Origin: Nitrosospira briensis C-128 | GTDB lineage: Bacteria; Pseudomonadota; Gammaproteobacteria; Burkholderiales; Nitrosomonadaceae | Length of the DNA stretch: 64,000 nt | Assembly (NCBI RefSeq): GCF_000619905.2 | Contig: NZ_CP012371.1 | Location: forward strand, 1,984,001 to 2,048,000 | Direction of reading: 5' to 3' | Shown: piece by piece, positions 37,320-47,455 of the stretch | How the letters are laid out: each line of letters starts with the position of its first letter | How positions within the stretch are numbered: the first letter of the stretch is position 1 | Program-made: the position numbers and the translations under genes | The notes under the pieces: model-generated | Told to the model about the DNA's origin: nothing | The model's database searches: none | What the model saw: only the letters and a program-made list of their open reading frames with translations

Positions 37320-37692
37320 TGTATTGGCGAAATAGACGGAATAATGCTTCCTAAGCCTGTTTTGAAGTAAGCGATGGGATGGGACGGCAATCTGACGAGT
37401 GTCAGTTCAAGCTGGCTTGTAGTTCTCCGGGCTACTCAAAATAATTGCTGCGTTATTCAGGCTGCCCAATGACGAAATTGTTGACAAATAGTGCAAGGCG
37501 CTTCGGGGGAGGGCAAGCAGATCGCGGGGGATGACTTCTGGATTATCAGAGTCAGCGGACTGGTGTAATAGAATAAGGCCATTGAATTCTGCTACGATTC
37601 ACCGGATCGCAGCGATGAATATGCACTCGGCCAAGCTAGATTCCAATAGTTGGGCTTTGCATTTAATCTCTAGTTTAAGATAATAGGTAATC
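37320..37692. other. Intergenic region before galE
   Basis: About 370 bases with no gene or recognisable repeat. No clear promoter identified, although one for galE is expected here. Confidence 0.5.
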
Positions 37693-38742
37693 ATGATTCT
37701 TGTCACCGGCGGAGCAGGTTATATCGGGTCGCATACGTGCGTGGAGTTGCTGAATGCGGGCTTCGACGTGACGGTTTTCGACAATTTCTGCAACAGCCAT
37801 CCCGAGGCATTAGCCCGGGTGGAGCGCATCACCGGCAAAAAACTGCACCTGGTGCGTGGCGATAGTCGGGATCGTGCCGCGTTGGTTGCAGCATTGCGCG
37901 AGAGCGGCGCCAGTGCGGTTATTCATTTCGCCGGCCTCAAGGCGGTGGGGGAGTCGGTCAAGCAGCCATTGGCTTATTACGATAATAATGTGGTCGGTAC
38001 CCTTCGCCTGTTGGAAGCGATGACTGAGTGCGATGTGAAAACCTTGGTATTCAGTTCTTCCGCCACGGTTTATGGTGATCCCAAGTGGCTTCCGTTAACT
38101 GAAGACCATCCTCTCTCCACCACAAATCCGTACGGGCGCAGCAAGCTGATGGTTGAGGAAATTTTGCGCGATCTATACCGCAGTGATTCTTCCTGGCGCT
38201 GCGGCATCCTGCGTTATTTCAACCCCGTGGGTGCCCACCCCAGCGGCCTGATCGGCGAGGATCCACAGGGCATTCCAGATAACCTGATGCCTTTCGTTAC
38301 CCAGGTAGCGATAGGACGACGAGAAATTCTCAATGTTTGGGGCAACGATTATCCAACGCCGGATGGTACCGGTGTGCGGGACTACATCCATGTCGTGGAT
38401 CTGGCGCTGGGTCACCTTAAAGCCCTGAAAGTCCTGGATGCCGTTGCCGCCCCAGGTACTTCGGATCGGCACGCGCAGGCGGGGTGCCTGACGGTAAATC
38501 TCGGAACGGGGACAGGCTATAGCGTACTGGAGATGATTCGGGCTTTTGAGCAGGCAAGCGGTCGGCCGGTGCCATACCAGATTGGGTCCCGGCGCCCCGG
38601 CGACATCGCGTCTTGCTATGCCGACCCCAAATTGGCATTTGATTTACTGGGTTGGAAGGCGGAACGTGGGTTGGAGGAAATGTGCGCCGATAGTTGGCGC
38701 TGGCAAAGTGCCAATCCCGAGGGATTTGAAGGCCGACGTTAA
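37693..38742 (+). CDS. galE: UDP-glucose 4-epimerase
   Basis: A 349-residue extended SDR interconverting UDP-glucose and UDP-galactose. The N-terminal [15 protein letters not shown] binds [18 protein letters not shown] and [12 protein letters not shown] carry the Ser region, and [12 protein letters not shown] carries the YxxxK pair. [12 protein letters not shown] and [18 protein letters not shown]-like blocks (here [15 protein letters not shown]) are classical GalE features. It precedes the GDP-mannose gene by about 110 bases. It supplies UDP-Gal, possibly also UDP-GalNAc, to the EPS. Confidence 0.93.
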   Translation: MILVTGGAGYIGSHTCVELLNAGFDVTVFDNFCNSHPEALARVERITGKKLHLVRGDSRDRAALVAALRESGASAVIHFAGLKAVGESVKQPLAYYDNNVVGTLRLLEAMTECDVKTLVFSSSATVYGDPKWLPLTEDHPLSTTNPYGRSKLMVEEILRDLYRSDSSWRCGILRYFNPVGAHPSGLIGEDPQGIPDNLMPFVTQVAIGRREILNVWGNDYPTPDGTGVRDYIHVVDLALGHLKALKVLDAVAAPGTSDRHAQAGCLTVNLGTGTGYSVLEMIRAFEQASGRPVPYQIGSRRPGDIASCYADPKLAFDLLGWKAERGLEEMCADSWRWQSANPEGFEGRR

Positions 38743-38854
38743 CGAAGAGGTCCGCGTTATTCGTTATTAACCGGCGGTCAGCAATCGGAACCGGCAGTAA
38801 GTGGTTTCAGGAATAGATTTTTAACGGATGGGAATATCGCCCTATGGAAGGTTC

Positions 38855-40303
38855 ATGCAGCCATTGATTCCTGTTGTGCTCTCTGGAGGCTCCGGCACGC
38901 GCCTCTGGCCGCTCTCGCGCGAGAAGTATCCCAAGCAGCTTTTGCCGCTTATTGGAGAAGATTCACTGTTGCAGTCCACGGTGAGACGCATGGAGGGGCT
39001 CACCGGTGTGGAACTCGGGTCACCGCTGATCGTTTGCAACGAAGAATACCGTTTCGTAATTGCGGAACAGCTACGCCTGATGGAAACCGAAGGCACGATC
39101 CTGCTTGAACCCGTAGGGCGTAATACCGCACCCGCCCTGACTCTGGCTGCCTTGGCGGCAATGCGCGGCGGAGACGATCCAGTCCTGCTGGTGATGCCCG
39201 CTGATCATTTGATTCTGGATATATCAGGTTTTCAGGCGGCGGTACGCAAAGGCATAACGCTAGCCAATGAAGGCATGGTAGTGACTTTCGGTATCAAGCC
39301 GGATTCACCCGAGACGAGTTACGGCTACATTCAATCGGGTGAGCCTCTCGGACAGGATGGGGTCAATCGGATAGCGCGTTTTGTGGAGAAGCCCGATCTC
39401 GCAACGGCACAAGCTTATCTTGACGCCGGTTCTTACTTCTGGAACAGCGGCTTATTCATGCTGCATGCTTCGGTATGGATCTCGGCCATCGGTTGCTGTC
39501 GAGCGGACATCCTGGCGGCTTGCCGTGCAGCGTGGGATCGGGGTGTTGTGGATGGCGATTTTTTACGCGTGAGCAAAGAAGCATTCATGCAATGTCCGAG
39601 CGACTCGATCGATTACGCGGTCATGGAGCGTATTGCTGTGGGCGATGACTCATTGCCGATGGGTGCGGTGATTCCGCTGTCGGCTGGCTGGTCTGATGTT
39701 GGCGCATGGGATTCCTTATGGCAGGTATTGCCCAAGGATCATCACGGCAATGTATCGCAAGGAGATGTGTTGCTGGATGATTGCCATAACATGCTGATCA
39801 TGGCGGAGCACAGACTGGTGGCGTGCGTAGGGGTAGAGGATATGGTGGTGGTCGAAACGGCGGACGCCATCCTGGTAGCCCACATGAACAAGACGCAGCA
39901 CGTGAAGAAAATTGTTGATAGCTTAAAGCGTCAGGGTCGGCCCGAGGGCGAATTGCATCGCAAGGTATTCCGCCCCTGGGGTTGGTACGATGCTGTCGAT
40001 GCCGGCAAGCGTTTTCAGGTAAAACGCATCGTTGTCAAACCCGGGGCAGCCCTATCGCTGCAGATGCATCATCACCGTGCGGAACATTGGATTGTAGTAA
40101 GCGGAACGGCACAGGTGACGCGGGGTGACGCCAGCTATCTCGTATCCGAAAATGAATCGACTTTTATTCCGTTGGGTACTCGCCACCGATTGGAAAATCC
40201 GGGCTGCGTGCCCCTTGAGATGATCGAGGTCCAATCAGGCTCATATTTGGGCGAAGATGATATCGTGCGCTTTGAGGATGTTTACGGACGGCAAGAAGGT
40301 TAA
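38855..40303 (+). CDS. manC: Mannose-1-phosphate guanylyltransferase / mannose-6-phosphate isomerase
   Basis: A 482-residue type II PMI/GMP enzyme. The nucleotidyltransferase half starts PVVLSGGSGTRLWPLSREKY, with VMPADH and FVEKPD downstream. The C-terminal cupin isomerase half shows FRPWGWYDAVDAG, KPGAALSLQMHHHRAEHWIV and STFIPLGTRHRLENPG. It converts Fru-6-P to Man-6-P and Man-1-P to GDP-mannose; a phosphomannomutase must be elsewhere. The start is either ATG 38855 or ATG 38828. I prefer 38855 on family N-terminus, though the ribosome site is not decisive. Confidence 0.92.
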   Translation: MQPLIPVVLSGGSGTRLWPLSREKYPKQLLPLIGEDSLLQSTVRRMEGLTGVELGSPLIVCNEEYRFVIAEQLRLMETEGTILLEPVGRNTAPALTLAALAAMRGGDDPVLLVMPADHLILDISGFQAAVRKGITLANEGMVVTFGIKPDSPETSYGYIQSGEPLGQDGVNRIARFVEKPDLATAQAYLDAGSYFWNSGLFMLHASVWISAIGCCRADILAACRAAWDRGVVDGDFLRVSKEAFMQCPSDSIDYAVMERIAVGDDSLPMGAVIPLSAGWSDVGAWDSLWQVLPKDHHGNVSQGDVLLDDCHNMLIMAEHRLVACVGVEDMVVVETADAILVAHMNKTQHVKKIVDSLKRQGRPEGELHRKVFRPWGWYDAVDAGKRFQVKRIVVKPGAALSLQMHHHRAEHWIVVSGTAQVTRGDASYLVSENESTFIPLGTRHRLENPGCVPLEMIEVQSGSYLGEDDIVRFEDVYGRQEG

Positions 40304-40508
40304 ATGCTTTTTGGTCCTTGCTAGTCCATACGGTCTATTGACCCCTCGTTTCTCAGGTGTAACCTTCATACCTCGAGTTCTGCGAGTTAAATTTTTCCAG
40401 ATCCGGTGTAGTAAGTACAGTAAAAAATAATTATCGACGCTGTTGCAAAACTGCACAGATCGTTGGTATCCAAGTGTTCAAAGTACGTACTTATAGGAGA
40501 TTACAATC

Positions 40509-41087
40509 ATGGTTAATATTTTTTTGAAGCGAGCCATTGGTGTTGCGATTCTGGCAGGAGTCAGCGTCGGCGCGAATGCAACAACAACTGCCCTGGGTGA
40601 AGTGTCTCCCGGCGTGCCCACGACGTTCACGGGTAGCGTGTTGGGGAATCAGCAAAGCTTCAGCGATATTTTCACCTTCACTTTGTCGCAACCCAACATG
40701 AGTTCCGGCTATAGTGTCGTCAATTTTCCGCTGGATATTCCGAATGTAGGCAGCTTGGGAACAATACTGTCCACAATGTCGCTGGTTACATTTGGTACTG
40801 ATGGACTGCAGGGAACCGGAGATGATCAGGTCCTGAAGTCGGTCGTGCTTCCGTCGGCCGGCAACACGCAGGATCATCTCAGCTTATCCTGGGATCAACC
40901 TATTACCGGTCCGGCATATCTCAGCATAGGTGGCGTGACGAGCGGTACACTGGGCGGTATTTACTCCGGCTCGATCGAGACAGTTGCGGCGCCGGTTCCC
41001 GAGCCCGAAACCTATGCCATGCTGTTGGCTGGCCTGGGATTGATGGGTGCGGTTGTTCGCCGCCGGAGTAGCCGCAAGACGTCCTGA
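40509..41087 (+). CDS. FxDxF-type PEP-CTERM protein
   Basis: A 192-residue exported protein: signal peptide to GANATTT, then an Ala/Gly/Ser/Thr-rich beta domain with FSDIFTFTL, the FxDxF motif that names this PEP-CTERM family. The C-terminal sorting signal is PVPEPETYAMLLAGLGLMG followed by the basic RRRSSRK. It is a probable substrate of exosortase B. Function unknown; family members are thought to be matrix or floc proteins. AGGAGA precedes the ATG. A strong terminator follows at 41137, so it is a self-contained unit behind manC. Confidence 0.88.
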   Translation: MVNIFLKRAIGVAILAGVSVGANATTTALGEVSPGVPTTFTGSVLGNQQSFSDIFTFTLSQPNMSSGYSVVNFPLDIPNVGSLGTILSTMSLVTFGTDGLQGTGDDQVLKSVVLPSAGNTQDHLSLSWDQPITGPAYLSIGGVTSGTLGGIYSGSIETVAAPVPEPETYAMLLAGLGLMGAVVRRRSSRKTS

Positions 41088-41136
41088 ATCAAGCCAGACT
41101 CAGGCATTATTGTATCTACTCTGTAATTCATTGTTA

Positions 41137-41163
41137 CGGCCTCTTGCAAGAGGCCGTTTCTTT
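41137..41163 (+). terminator. Rho-independent terminator after the PEP-CTERM gene
   Basis: Perfect stem CGGCCTCTT / AAGAGGCCG with a two-base GC loop, followed by TTTCTTT. It ends the EPS transcript on the plus strand, 50 bases after the stop codon. Confidence 0.85.
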
Positions 41164-41180
41164 GTGCGCCATGCCGGGCG

Positions 41181-41207
41181 CGCAAAAGAAAACCGCCAAG
41201 GGCGGTT
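41181..41207 (-). terminator. Terminator for the minus-strand tRNA-Val
   Basis: Stem AACCGCC-AAG-GGCGGTT at 41191-41207, with the run AAAAGAAAA on its left side, which reads as TTTTCTTTT on the minus strand. It lies about 50 bases beyond the 3' end of tRNA-Val. Confidence 0.65.
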
Positions 41208-41254
41208 TATTGAGCGGCGAATGCCGGGGCTTATTTATACTCTCGCCAAGTTCC

Positions 41255-41331
41255 TGGTAGGCGCGATTGGACTCGAACCAACGACCCCCACCATGTCAAG
41301 GTGGTGCTCTAACCAGCTGAGCTACGCGCCT
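41255..41331 (-). tRNA. tRNA-Val (anticodon GAC)
   Basis: A 77-base cloverleaf on the minus strand: acceptor AGGCGCG/CGCGCCT, anticodon loop TTGACAT between CCACC and GGTGG, T-arm with GGTTCGAGTCC, and encoded ACCA end. It sits alone between the EPS terminator and the pseudouridine synthase. Confidence 0.95.
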
Positions 41332-41475
41332 GGAAAATCGAATTTTATATGAAACAGAAGGGGGGTTCAAATTATAATAATCGAACTCTGGCAAAATTCC
41401 GGCAAAAGGGGCGGGAAGGAGGAGAATATCTTTCAATGTCGATCATAAAGCCGCTACAGGAACTCACGGGGACCC

Positions 41476-42207
41476 ATGGAAAAAATCCGGTTATCCAAGC
41501 TCATGTCTCAACAAGGGCTGTGTTCTCGCAGGGAAGCGGATAATTACATCGAACGCGGATGGGTATATGTCGATGACGAACCTGTCACCGAATTGGGTAC
41601 AAAGATTTATCCCCTGCAGAAAATAAGGCTGCATAACATGGCGGAAGCCCAGCAGCTAGATCAAGTTACAATACTGTTGAACAAGCCCATCGGCTACGTA
41701 TCAGGGCAACCGGAACCAGGATACAAGCCCGCGATCAGCCTGGTTAACAAGGAATCGCGCTTTCATGGCGATCAAACACCAAAACGCTTCAGTCCGATGC
41801 ATTTGAAAGGTCTGGCTCCTGCGGGTCGGCTGGATATCGATTCGTGCGGCTTGTTGGTGCTCACGCAGGACGGTCGCATTGCCAAACAGTTGATCGGCGC
41901 GGAATCGGGGATTGAGAAGGAATACCTGGTGCGTATCGAGGGAATCTTGTCGAAGCCCGCATTGGATCTGCTGAACCATGGCCTGAGCCTCGATGGTCAG
42001 GTATTAAAGCGCGCCGAAGTGATCCGGCAAAATAAGGACCAATTACGCTTTATTCTACGCGAAGGCAAGAAACGCCAGATCCGTAGAATGTGCGAATTGG
42101 TCGGACTGAAAGTTACTGGGTTAAAGCGCGTCCGCATTGGCAGGGTAAAATTGGGTGACCTGCCGGTAGAAAAATGGCGTTTTTTGCGGCATGGCGAAGA
42201 GTTTTGA
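41476..42207 (+). CDS. RsuA/RluB/RluF-family pseudouridine synthase
   Basis: A 243-residue enzyme with an N-terminal S4 RNA-binding domain ([20 protein letters not shown]) and the catalytic block [20 protein letters not shown], in which the aspartate of GRLD is the nucleophile. The C-terminal [17 protein letters not shown] is typical of the RsuA group. Length and the [10 protein letters not shown] region suggest a 23S rRNA RluF-like enzyme, but the rRNA position is not proven. It starts about 145 bases after tRNA-Val on the other strand and precedes rfbB by 54 bases. Confidence 0.88.
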   Translation: MEKIRLSKLMSQQGLCSRREADNYIERGWVYVDDEPVTELGTKIYPLQKIRLHNMAEAQQLDQVTILLNKPIGYVSGQPEPGYKPAISLVNKESRFHGDQTPKRFSPMHLKGLAPAGRLDIDSCGLLVLTQDGRIAKQLIGAESGIEKEYLVRIEGILSKPALDLLNHGLSLDGQVLKRAEVIRQNKDQLRFILREGKKRQIRRMCELVGLKVTGLKRVRIGRVKLGDLPVEKWRFLRHGEEF

Positions 42208-42261
42208 CCCGGTGTTCCCGCTAAATGCCATGCGATTAGTCTCTCAAGTCGAAGGATAACA

Positions 42262-43323
42262 ATGATTTTAGTAACGGGCGGCGCCGGATTCATTGGTGCG
42301 AACTTTGTGCTGGACTGGTTGGCGCAATCTGACGAAGCGGTAATCAACCTCGACATACTCAGCTACGCGGGTAATCTGGAGAATCTCTCCACGCTGGTGG
42401 AAGATGCGCGGCACATTTTTGTAAAAGGCGATATAGGCGACGCTTCCCTCTTAACTGATCTACTCCGACGCTATCGACCCCGCGCCATCGTCAATTTTGC
42501 CGCTGAAAGTCACGTCGACCGTTCTATTCATGGCCCGGAAGACTTCATACAGACCAATATCGTCGGTACCTTTCGTCTTCTGGAAGCCGGACGCGGTTAC
42601 TGGAATGCCCTGGATGAAAATGCAAAGCGGGATTTTCGCTTCCTCCAGGTTTCGACCGACGAAGTTTATGGTTCCCTCGCCAAGGGCGAGCCAGCCTTCG
42701 ATGAGGCGCACCGCTACGAGCCGAATAGCCCATACTCGGCGACCAAAGCCGCCAGCGACCATCTGGTGCGTGCATATCATCATACCTACGGCTTGCCTGT
42801 GCTCACCACCAATTGCTCCAACAACTATGGTCCTTATCAATTCCCTGAAAAACTTATCCCGTTGATCATCGTCAACGCGCTTGCCGGCAAACCCTTGCCT
42901 GTGTATGGAGACGGTCAGCAAATTCGCGATTGGCTATATGTAAAAGACCATTGCAGCGCCATCCGTCGTGTGCTGGAAGCGGGAATTCCCGGGCAGATTT
43001 ACAATATAGGCGGCTGGAACGAGAAACCCAACATCGACATCATCCATACGATTTGTGCATTGCTGGATACGTTACGACCTCGAGCCAGCGGGCCCTACCG
43101 TAACCTGATCAATTTTGTCACTGACCGTCCTGGTCATGACCGCCGCTATGCAATCGATGCGAGTAAAATCGAGCGCGAACTGGGCTGGAAGCCTGCTGAG
43201 ACTTTTGAAACAGGCATACGCAAAACCGTGCAATGGTATCTTGGCAATCCGTCCTGGGTCGCCAATGTTCAGTCCGGCGCCTACCGGACCTGGGTTGAGA
43301 AGAATTACAATGGGCGCACCTGA
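42262..43323 (+). CDS. rfbB: dTDP-glucose 4,6-dehydratase
   Basis: A 353-residue extended SDR, second step of dTDP-L-rhamnose synthesis. Seen are [36 protein letters not shown] with the catalytic Asp-Glu, [12 protein letters not shown] with the YxxxK pair, and [17 protein letters not shown]. First gene of rfbBDAC. Its stop shares one base with the rfbD start. Confidence 0.96.
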   Translation: MILVTGGAGFIGANFVLDWLAQSDEAVINLDILSYAGNLENLSTLVEDARHIFVKGDIGDASLLTDLLRRYRPRAIVNFAAESHVDRSIHGPEDFIQTNIVGTFRLLEAGRGYWNALDENAKRDFRFLQVSTDEVYGSLAKGEPAFDEAHRYEPNSPYSATKAASDHLVRAYHHTYGLPVLTTNCSNNYGPYQFPEKLIPLIIVNALAGKPLPVYGDGQQIRDWLYVKDHCSAIRRVLEAGIPGQIYNIGGWNEKPNIDIIHTICALLDTLRPRASGPYRNLINFVTDRPGHDRRYAIDASKIERELGWKPAETFETGIRKTVQWYLGNPSWVANVQSGAYRTWVEKNYNGRT

Positions 43324-44225
43324 TGAAAATTCTGCTGTTCGGTAAAAATGGGCAGGCGGGGTGGGAGCTACAGCGCAGTCTTGCGCCGTTAGGCGAATTG
43401 ATAGCGGTCGATTTTGACAACCAGGATTTCTGCGGTGATTTCACAAACCTTGATGGTATTGCGCAAACCGTTCGGACGGTTTCACCCGATGTGATAGTGA
43501 ATGCGGCCGCACATACCGCTGTGGACAAAGCTGAAGACGAGCCGGAACGGGTTCATGTTATTAACGCCCTTGCTCCGGCTACTCTTGCTGGAGAAGCCGG
43601 TAAGCTTGGCGCCTGGCTGGTCCATTACTCCACTGATTATGTATTTGACGGCAGTGGGAGCAAACCCTGGGTAGAAACCGACCCTACCGGGCCTTTGAAT
43701 GTATACGGTCGGACAAAACTTGAAGCCGAGAACGCCATTTCAGCGTCTGGCTGCCGCCATCTGATCTTCCGCACCAGTTGGGTTTTTGCCGAGCGGGGTG
43801 GTAACTTCGCAAAAACAATGTTGCGCCTGGCACAGGAGCGCGATCGCCTCACCATTATCGACGACCAGATCGGCGCGCCCACTGGTGCCGATCTGTTGGC
43901 CGATATTACTGCCCATGCCATTCGGACGGCCGTGAAGCGGCCGAACGTATCCGGCCTTTATCATCTGGTTGCAGCGGGCGAAACCTCATGGTACGGTTAC
44001 GCCCGGTTTGTATTAAACTTTGCTCGTCAAGCTGGGGTCAGGCTCGAGGTGGCGCAGGAAAATATCCTCCCGGTCCCTGCCAGTGCATTTCCTTCACCCG
44101 CCACGCGACCGAAAAATTCGCGTCTGGATACCGAAAAACTGCAAAGCACCTTCGACTTGAGTTTGCCTTCATGGCAAACGGGTGTAGCACGCATGCTCAC
44201 TGAAACCCTTGAGAAGAATCGATGA
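43323..44225 (+). CDS. rfbD: dTDP-4-dehydrorhamnose reductase
   Basis: A 300-residue reductase for the last step of dTDP-rhamnose formation. The N-terminal [15 protein letters not shown] binds [22 protein letters not shown] and YSTDYVFDG follow, and YGRTKLEAE carries the catalytic YxxxK. It overlaps rfbB by 1 base and rfbA by 4, so translation is tightly coupled. Confidence 0.95.
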   Translation: MKILLFGKNGQAGWELQRSLAPLGELIAVDFDNQDFCGDFTNLDGIAQTVRTVSPDVIVNAAAHTAVDKAEDEPERVHVINALAPATLAGEAGKLGAWLVHYSTDYVFDGSGSKPWVETDPTGPLNVYGRTKLEAENAISASGCRHLIFRTSWVFAERGGNFAKTMLRLAQERDRLTIIDDQIGAPTGADLLADITAHAIRTAVKRPNVSGLYHLVAAGETSWYGYARFVLNFARQAGVRLEVAQENILPVPASAFPSPATRPKNSRLDTEKLQSTFDLSLPSWQTGVARMLTETLEKNR

Positions 44226-45109
44226 CCCAGCGTAAAGGCATTATCCTCGCCGGCGGATCCGGTACCCGGCTTTACCCAGTCACAAAGGCGGTTTCGAAAC
44301 AACTGCTGCCTATTTACGACAAACCGATGATCTATTATCCGTTAAGTACACTCATGCTGGCGGGTATTCGCGATATCCTCATCATCTCCACGCCGCAGGA
44401 CACGCCGCGTTTTGAACAACTGCTGGGCGATGGAAGCGATTGGGGGCTGAACTTGCAATATGCCGTGCAAGCCAGTCCGGATGGGTTGGCTCAGGCCTTT
44501 ACCATTGGTAAAGACTTTATCGGGCATAATCCCAGCGCCCTGGTGCTCGGCGATAACATTTTTTATGGACACGATTTGCACCTGCGCCTCCAGCGCGCCA
44601 TGGCAAAGCAGGAAGGGGCGACCATATTCGCCTATCACGTACAAGACCCCGAGCGCTATGGCGTGGTTGCTTTTGATGGTCATAATCAGGCTTCCTCGCT
44701 GGAGGAAAAACCGGTCCGGCCCAAGAGCAACTATGCTGTGACCGGCCTGTATTTCTACGATAACCAGGTTGTCGATATTGCCAGCAGGCTCAAGCCTTCC
44801 GCTCGGGGCGAGCTGGAAATCACCGATGTAAACCGAAGCTACCTGGAACACAGCCAGCTTAACGTCGAAATCATGGGCCGTGGTTATGCATGGCTGGACA
44901 CAGGTACTCACGAAAGCCTGATTGAAGCCAGCAATTTTATCGAAACCATTGAGCACCGCCAGGGTCTCAAGGTAGCGTGTCCGGAAGAGATCGCCTATCG
45001 TCAAGGTTTTATAGACGCCGCGCAGCTTGAGAAGCTGGCGAAACCCTTGGAAAAAAACGGCTACGGTCAGTATTTATTGCGTCTCTTGAATGAGCGGGTG
45101 GTCATATGA
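44222..45109 (+). CDS. rfbA: Glucose-1-phosphate thymidylyltransferase
   Basis: A 295-residue nucleotidyltransferase making dTDP-glucose, the first step of the rhamnose pathway. It has the signature [50 protein letters not shown] and LDTGTHESL. Overlaps rfbD and rfbC by 4 bases each. Confidence 0.96.
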   Translation: MTQRKGIILAGGSGTRLYPVTKAVSKQLLPIYDKPMIYYPLSTLMLAGIRDILIISTPQDTPRFEQLLGDGSDWGLNLQYAVQASPDGLAQAFTIGKDFIGHNPSALVLGDNIFYGHDLHLRLQRAMAKQEGATIFAYHVQDPERYGVVAFDGHNQASSLEEKPVRPKSNYAVTGLYFYDNQVVDIASRLKPSARGELEITDVNRSYLEHSQLNVEIMGRGYAWLDTGTHESLIEASNFIETIEHRQGLKVACPEEIAYRQGFIDAAQLEKLAKPLEKNGYGQYLLRLLNERVVI

Positions 45110-45654
45110 AGGTAATTCCCACCGCCATTCCGGACGTGCTGATAATCGAACCGAGAGTCTTTGGTGATAGCCGGGGATTCTTCTTCGAAAGCTTCAATCA
45201 GAAAAATTTCAGCCAGGCTACCGGGCTTGGCGTAAACTTCGTGCAGGATAATCATAGCCGCTCGGTCAAAGGTGTATTGCGCGGCTTGCATTATCAGATC
45301 CGACAGCCTCAGGGCAAGCTGGTGCGTGTAGTACGCGGTGCGGTTTTTGATGTGGCGGTCGATATCCGCAAGTCATCTCCAACTTTTGGCCGGTGGGTCG
45401 GGGTGGAATTAACCGAAGATAATTACCGTCAGGTATGGGTGCCACCGGGTTTTGCCCATGGTTTTTACGTGTTGAGCGAAAGTGCCGATTTTTTGTATAA
45501 AACTACGGATTACTACATTTCCGACTTTGAGCGCAGCATTGTTTGGAATGACCCGCAAATCGCGATTTCATGGCCAGTCGAAGCGGGTGCGCAACCCATT
45601 ATTTCGGCGAAAGACGCAATTGCACCAACGCTGGCTGATGCCGAGGTATTTTGA
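45106..45654 (+). CDS. rfbC: dTDP-4-dehydrorhamnose 3,5-epimerase
   Basis: A 182-residue cupin epimerase. It shows [35 protein letters not shown] with the catalytic histidine of [19 protein letters not shown], and [13 protein letters not shown]. Last gene of the rfbBDAC set. A small hairpin AACCC-TTC-GGGTT at 45694-45706 follows but has no T run. Confidence 0.95.
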   Translation: MKVIPTAIPDVLIIEPRVFGDSRGFFFESFNQKNFSQATGLGVNFVQDNHSRSVKGVLRGLHYQIRQPQGKLVRVVRGAVFDVAVDIRKSSPTFGRWVGVELTEDNYRQVWVPPGFAHGFYVLSESADFLYKTTDYYISDFERSIVWNDPQIAISWPVEAGAQPIISAKDAIAPTLADAEVF

Positions 45655-45804
45655 GGCTTCTCGCCTGCAATCTTGTGGTGTGCCAAGCCGAGGAACCCTT
45701 CGGGTTGTGTATCGACATAGGAAACATGGATGATTTGATCAAGTAGTAAATGCCCGACAATCCTGATTCAATCACAAAACGAACGATTCTATGAGTATCC
45801 AGGA

Positions 45805-46917
45805 ATGATAGAAACGACAGCGGGCCGGGAATTTCCCTTGCGGGAGGCGCACAGTCTTGTCCGCGATCTCATGACGCCCAATCCCTGGATTTACTGGGCG
45901 GATTTTCTCTTTCATATCTCGCTGGGTTGGGCCGCCTTTTTGGCTGTCCTGTCCATGCCGCTGTTTTCTGCCTGGCAACTTCCACTTTTTATTATCGCTA
46001 CACTTGCGTTTTATCGTGCAGCTATTTTCATTCACGAACTGGCCCACCTGAAAACGGGAACATTCGGGCTATTCCGCCTGGTGTGGAACGTCACATGCGG
46101 CATACCGTTGCTGATTCCCTCTTTTACCTATGACGGCGTTCACAACGATCATCACAAGCGTGATGTCTATGGTACCGCCAAGGATGGGGAATACGTCCCT
46201 TTTGCTACCTTGAGGCCGGTGATCATGGTCGGCTATGTACTGCTCTCATTTATTCTGCCGCTCTTTTTCATCATCCGTTTTTTGGTTCTCACGCCGTTAT
46301 CGTATTTCATCCCCCCGCTGCGTAAACTGGTTTGGGAACGGGCTTCTTCTCTCACCATCGATATGAATTACAAACGTGAGGAAAATGCGATTCGCAGCGA
46401 CAAGCACTGGAAACTCCAGGAGTTTGCCGCTTTTGTATTCATAACAGCGGTGGTTGCCTGTATTGCGCTGGGCGTGCTGACCTATCACTTTCTGGTCTTC
46501 TGGTATGTCATTGCAATGTTCATCTTTTTTATAAATTCCTTGCGTACGCTGAGCGCACATGCTTATCGCAATCCCGGTGATCAACCCATGGAATTTCACG
46601 AGCAATACCTCGACTCGATAAATGTTCCGGGCAACCTGTTCATTACCGCCTTATGGGCTCCGGTTGGCTTGCGCTATCACGCGACCCACCATCTTTTCAT
46701 GAGCTTGCCCTACCACAACCTCGGTGAGGCCCAACGACGTCTCGTGAATGGCTTGAGCGACAACACACTTTATCTGAAGACGGTGCGGACCAGTATGTGG
46801 GATGCACTGCGGCGGATTTGGGGTGAAGCGTCTGCAAATGCCCAGGGACGTCAAGCTGACGTAGCCAATTCTGATACGGCGTTTGAGGATAGCGTACGCA
46901 GACAAAGAAATGCCTGA
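45805..46917 (+). CDS. Membrane fatty acid desaturase
   Basis: A 370-residue integral membrane di-iron protein. Three histidine boxes are visible: HELAHLKTG, HNDHHKRDVYG and YHATHHLF, with four or more membrane helices between them. Desaturases of this group introduce double bonds or hydroxyls into acyl chains, carotenoids or sphingoid bases. The gene stands about 150 bases after rfbC, without obvious co-translation. Substrate unknown; given the ceramide-like operon at 1-3111, a sphingoid or acyl-lipid role is possible but speculative. Confidence 0.82.
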   Translation: MIETTAGREFPLREAHSLVRDLMTPNPWIYWADFLFHISLGWAAFLAVLSMPLFSAWQLPLFIIATLAFYRAAIFIHELAHLKTGTFGLFRLVWNVTCGIPLLIPSFTYDGVHNDHHKRDVYGTAKDGEYVPFATLRPVIMVGYVLLSFILPLFFIIRFLVLTPLSYFIPPLRKLVWERASSLTIDMNYKREENAIRSDKHWKLQEFAAFVFITAVVACIALGVLTYHFLVFWYVIAMFIFFINSLRTLSAHAYRNPGDQPMEFHEQYLDSINVPGNLFITALWAPVGLRYHATHHLFMSLPYHNLGEAQRRLVNGLSDNTLYLKTVRTSMWDALRRIWGEASANAQGRQADVANSDTAFEDSVRRQRNA

Positions 46918-47455
46918 TAAAGAACCGGGCTGCTGTTGCGCCACGGACAAAAAATCTGAAACTCCAATAAACACGTCAGGCAATGGGCGTTATGATGCCT
47001 AAACGTACAAGGCCGACAGGAAGCGAGCCACTAAAAATGAATGCATCAGCTCGAAGCAAGCTGACCATTCCCGTGCCCGGCAGATTTGCGAAAGTGGCGG
47101 CGTATCAAGTAATAGTTCCCCTGCTCCAGTAACAATCTACGCCCTGTTTTATTCTTGCCGGGGCCATGTCGTGTTTGTTGCGTTTTCGATCCCTGCCTCC
47201 AGGCAATCCGCGAAGTACTTACGGCCCCGGTCGGCGCGTTGCTCAGGCTGTTCCTCCTGAGATTGATTTGCTGCCGGATTTTCCCACGCTCTTGCTCTGA
47301 GTCACCTGCCGGCATGATATCTGAAATAAGTCTTGTGGAAATTGCACTTCAGTACAATGTTATTCAAGGAGATACTGCCGGATGATAGGGAGTTGGAGTA
47401 CAGTACGGCAGGGCGCTTTGCCGATATGAATGATAAACGGAGTGGGAGATAACTG
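46918..47455. other. Intergenic region between desaturase and nucleotide-sugar dehydrogenase
   Basis: About 540 bases with no supported gene. A GGGAG ribosome site near 47443 serves the next gene. No repeats were recognised. Confidence 0.5.
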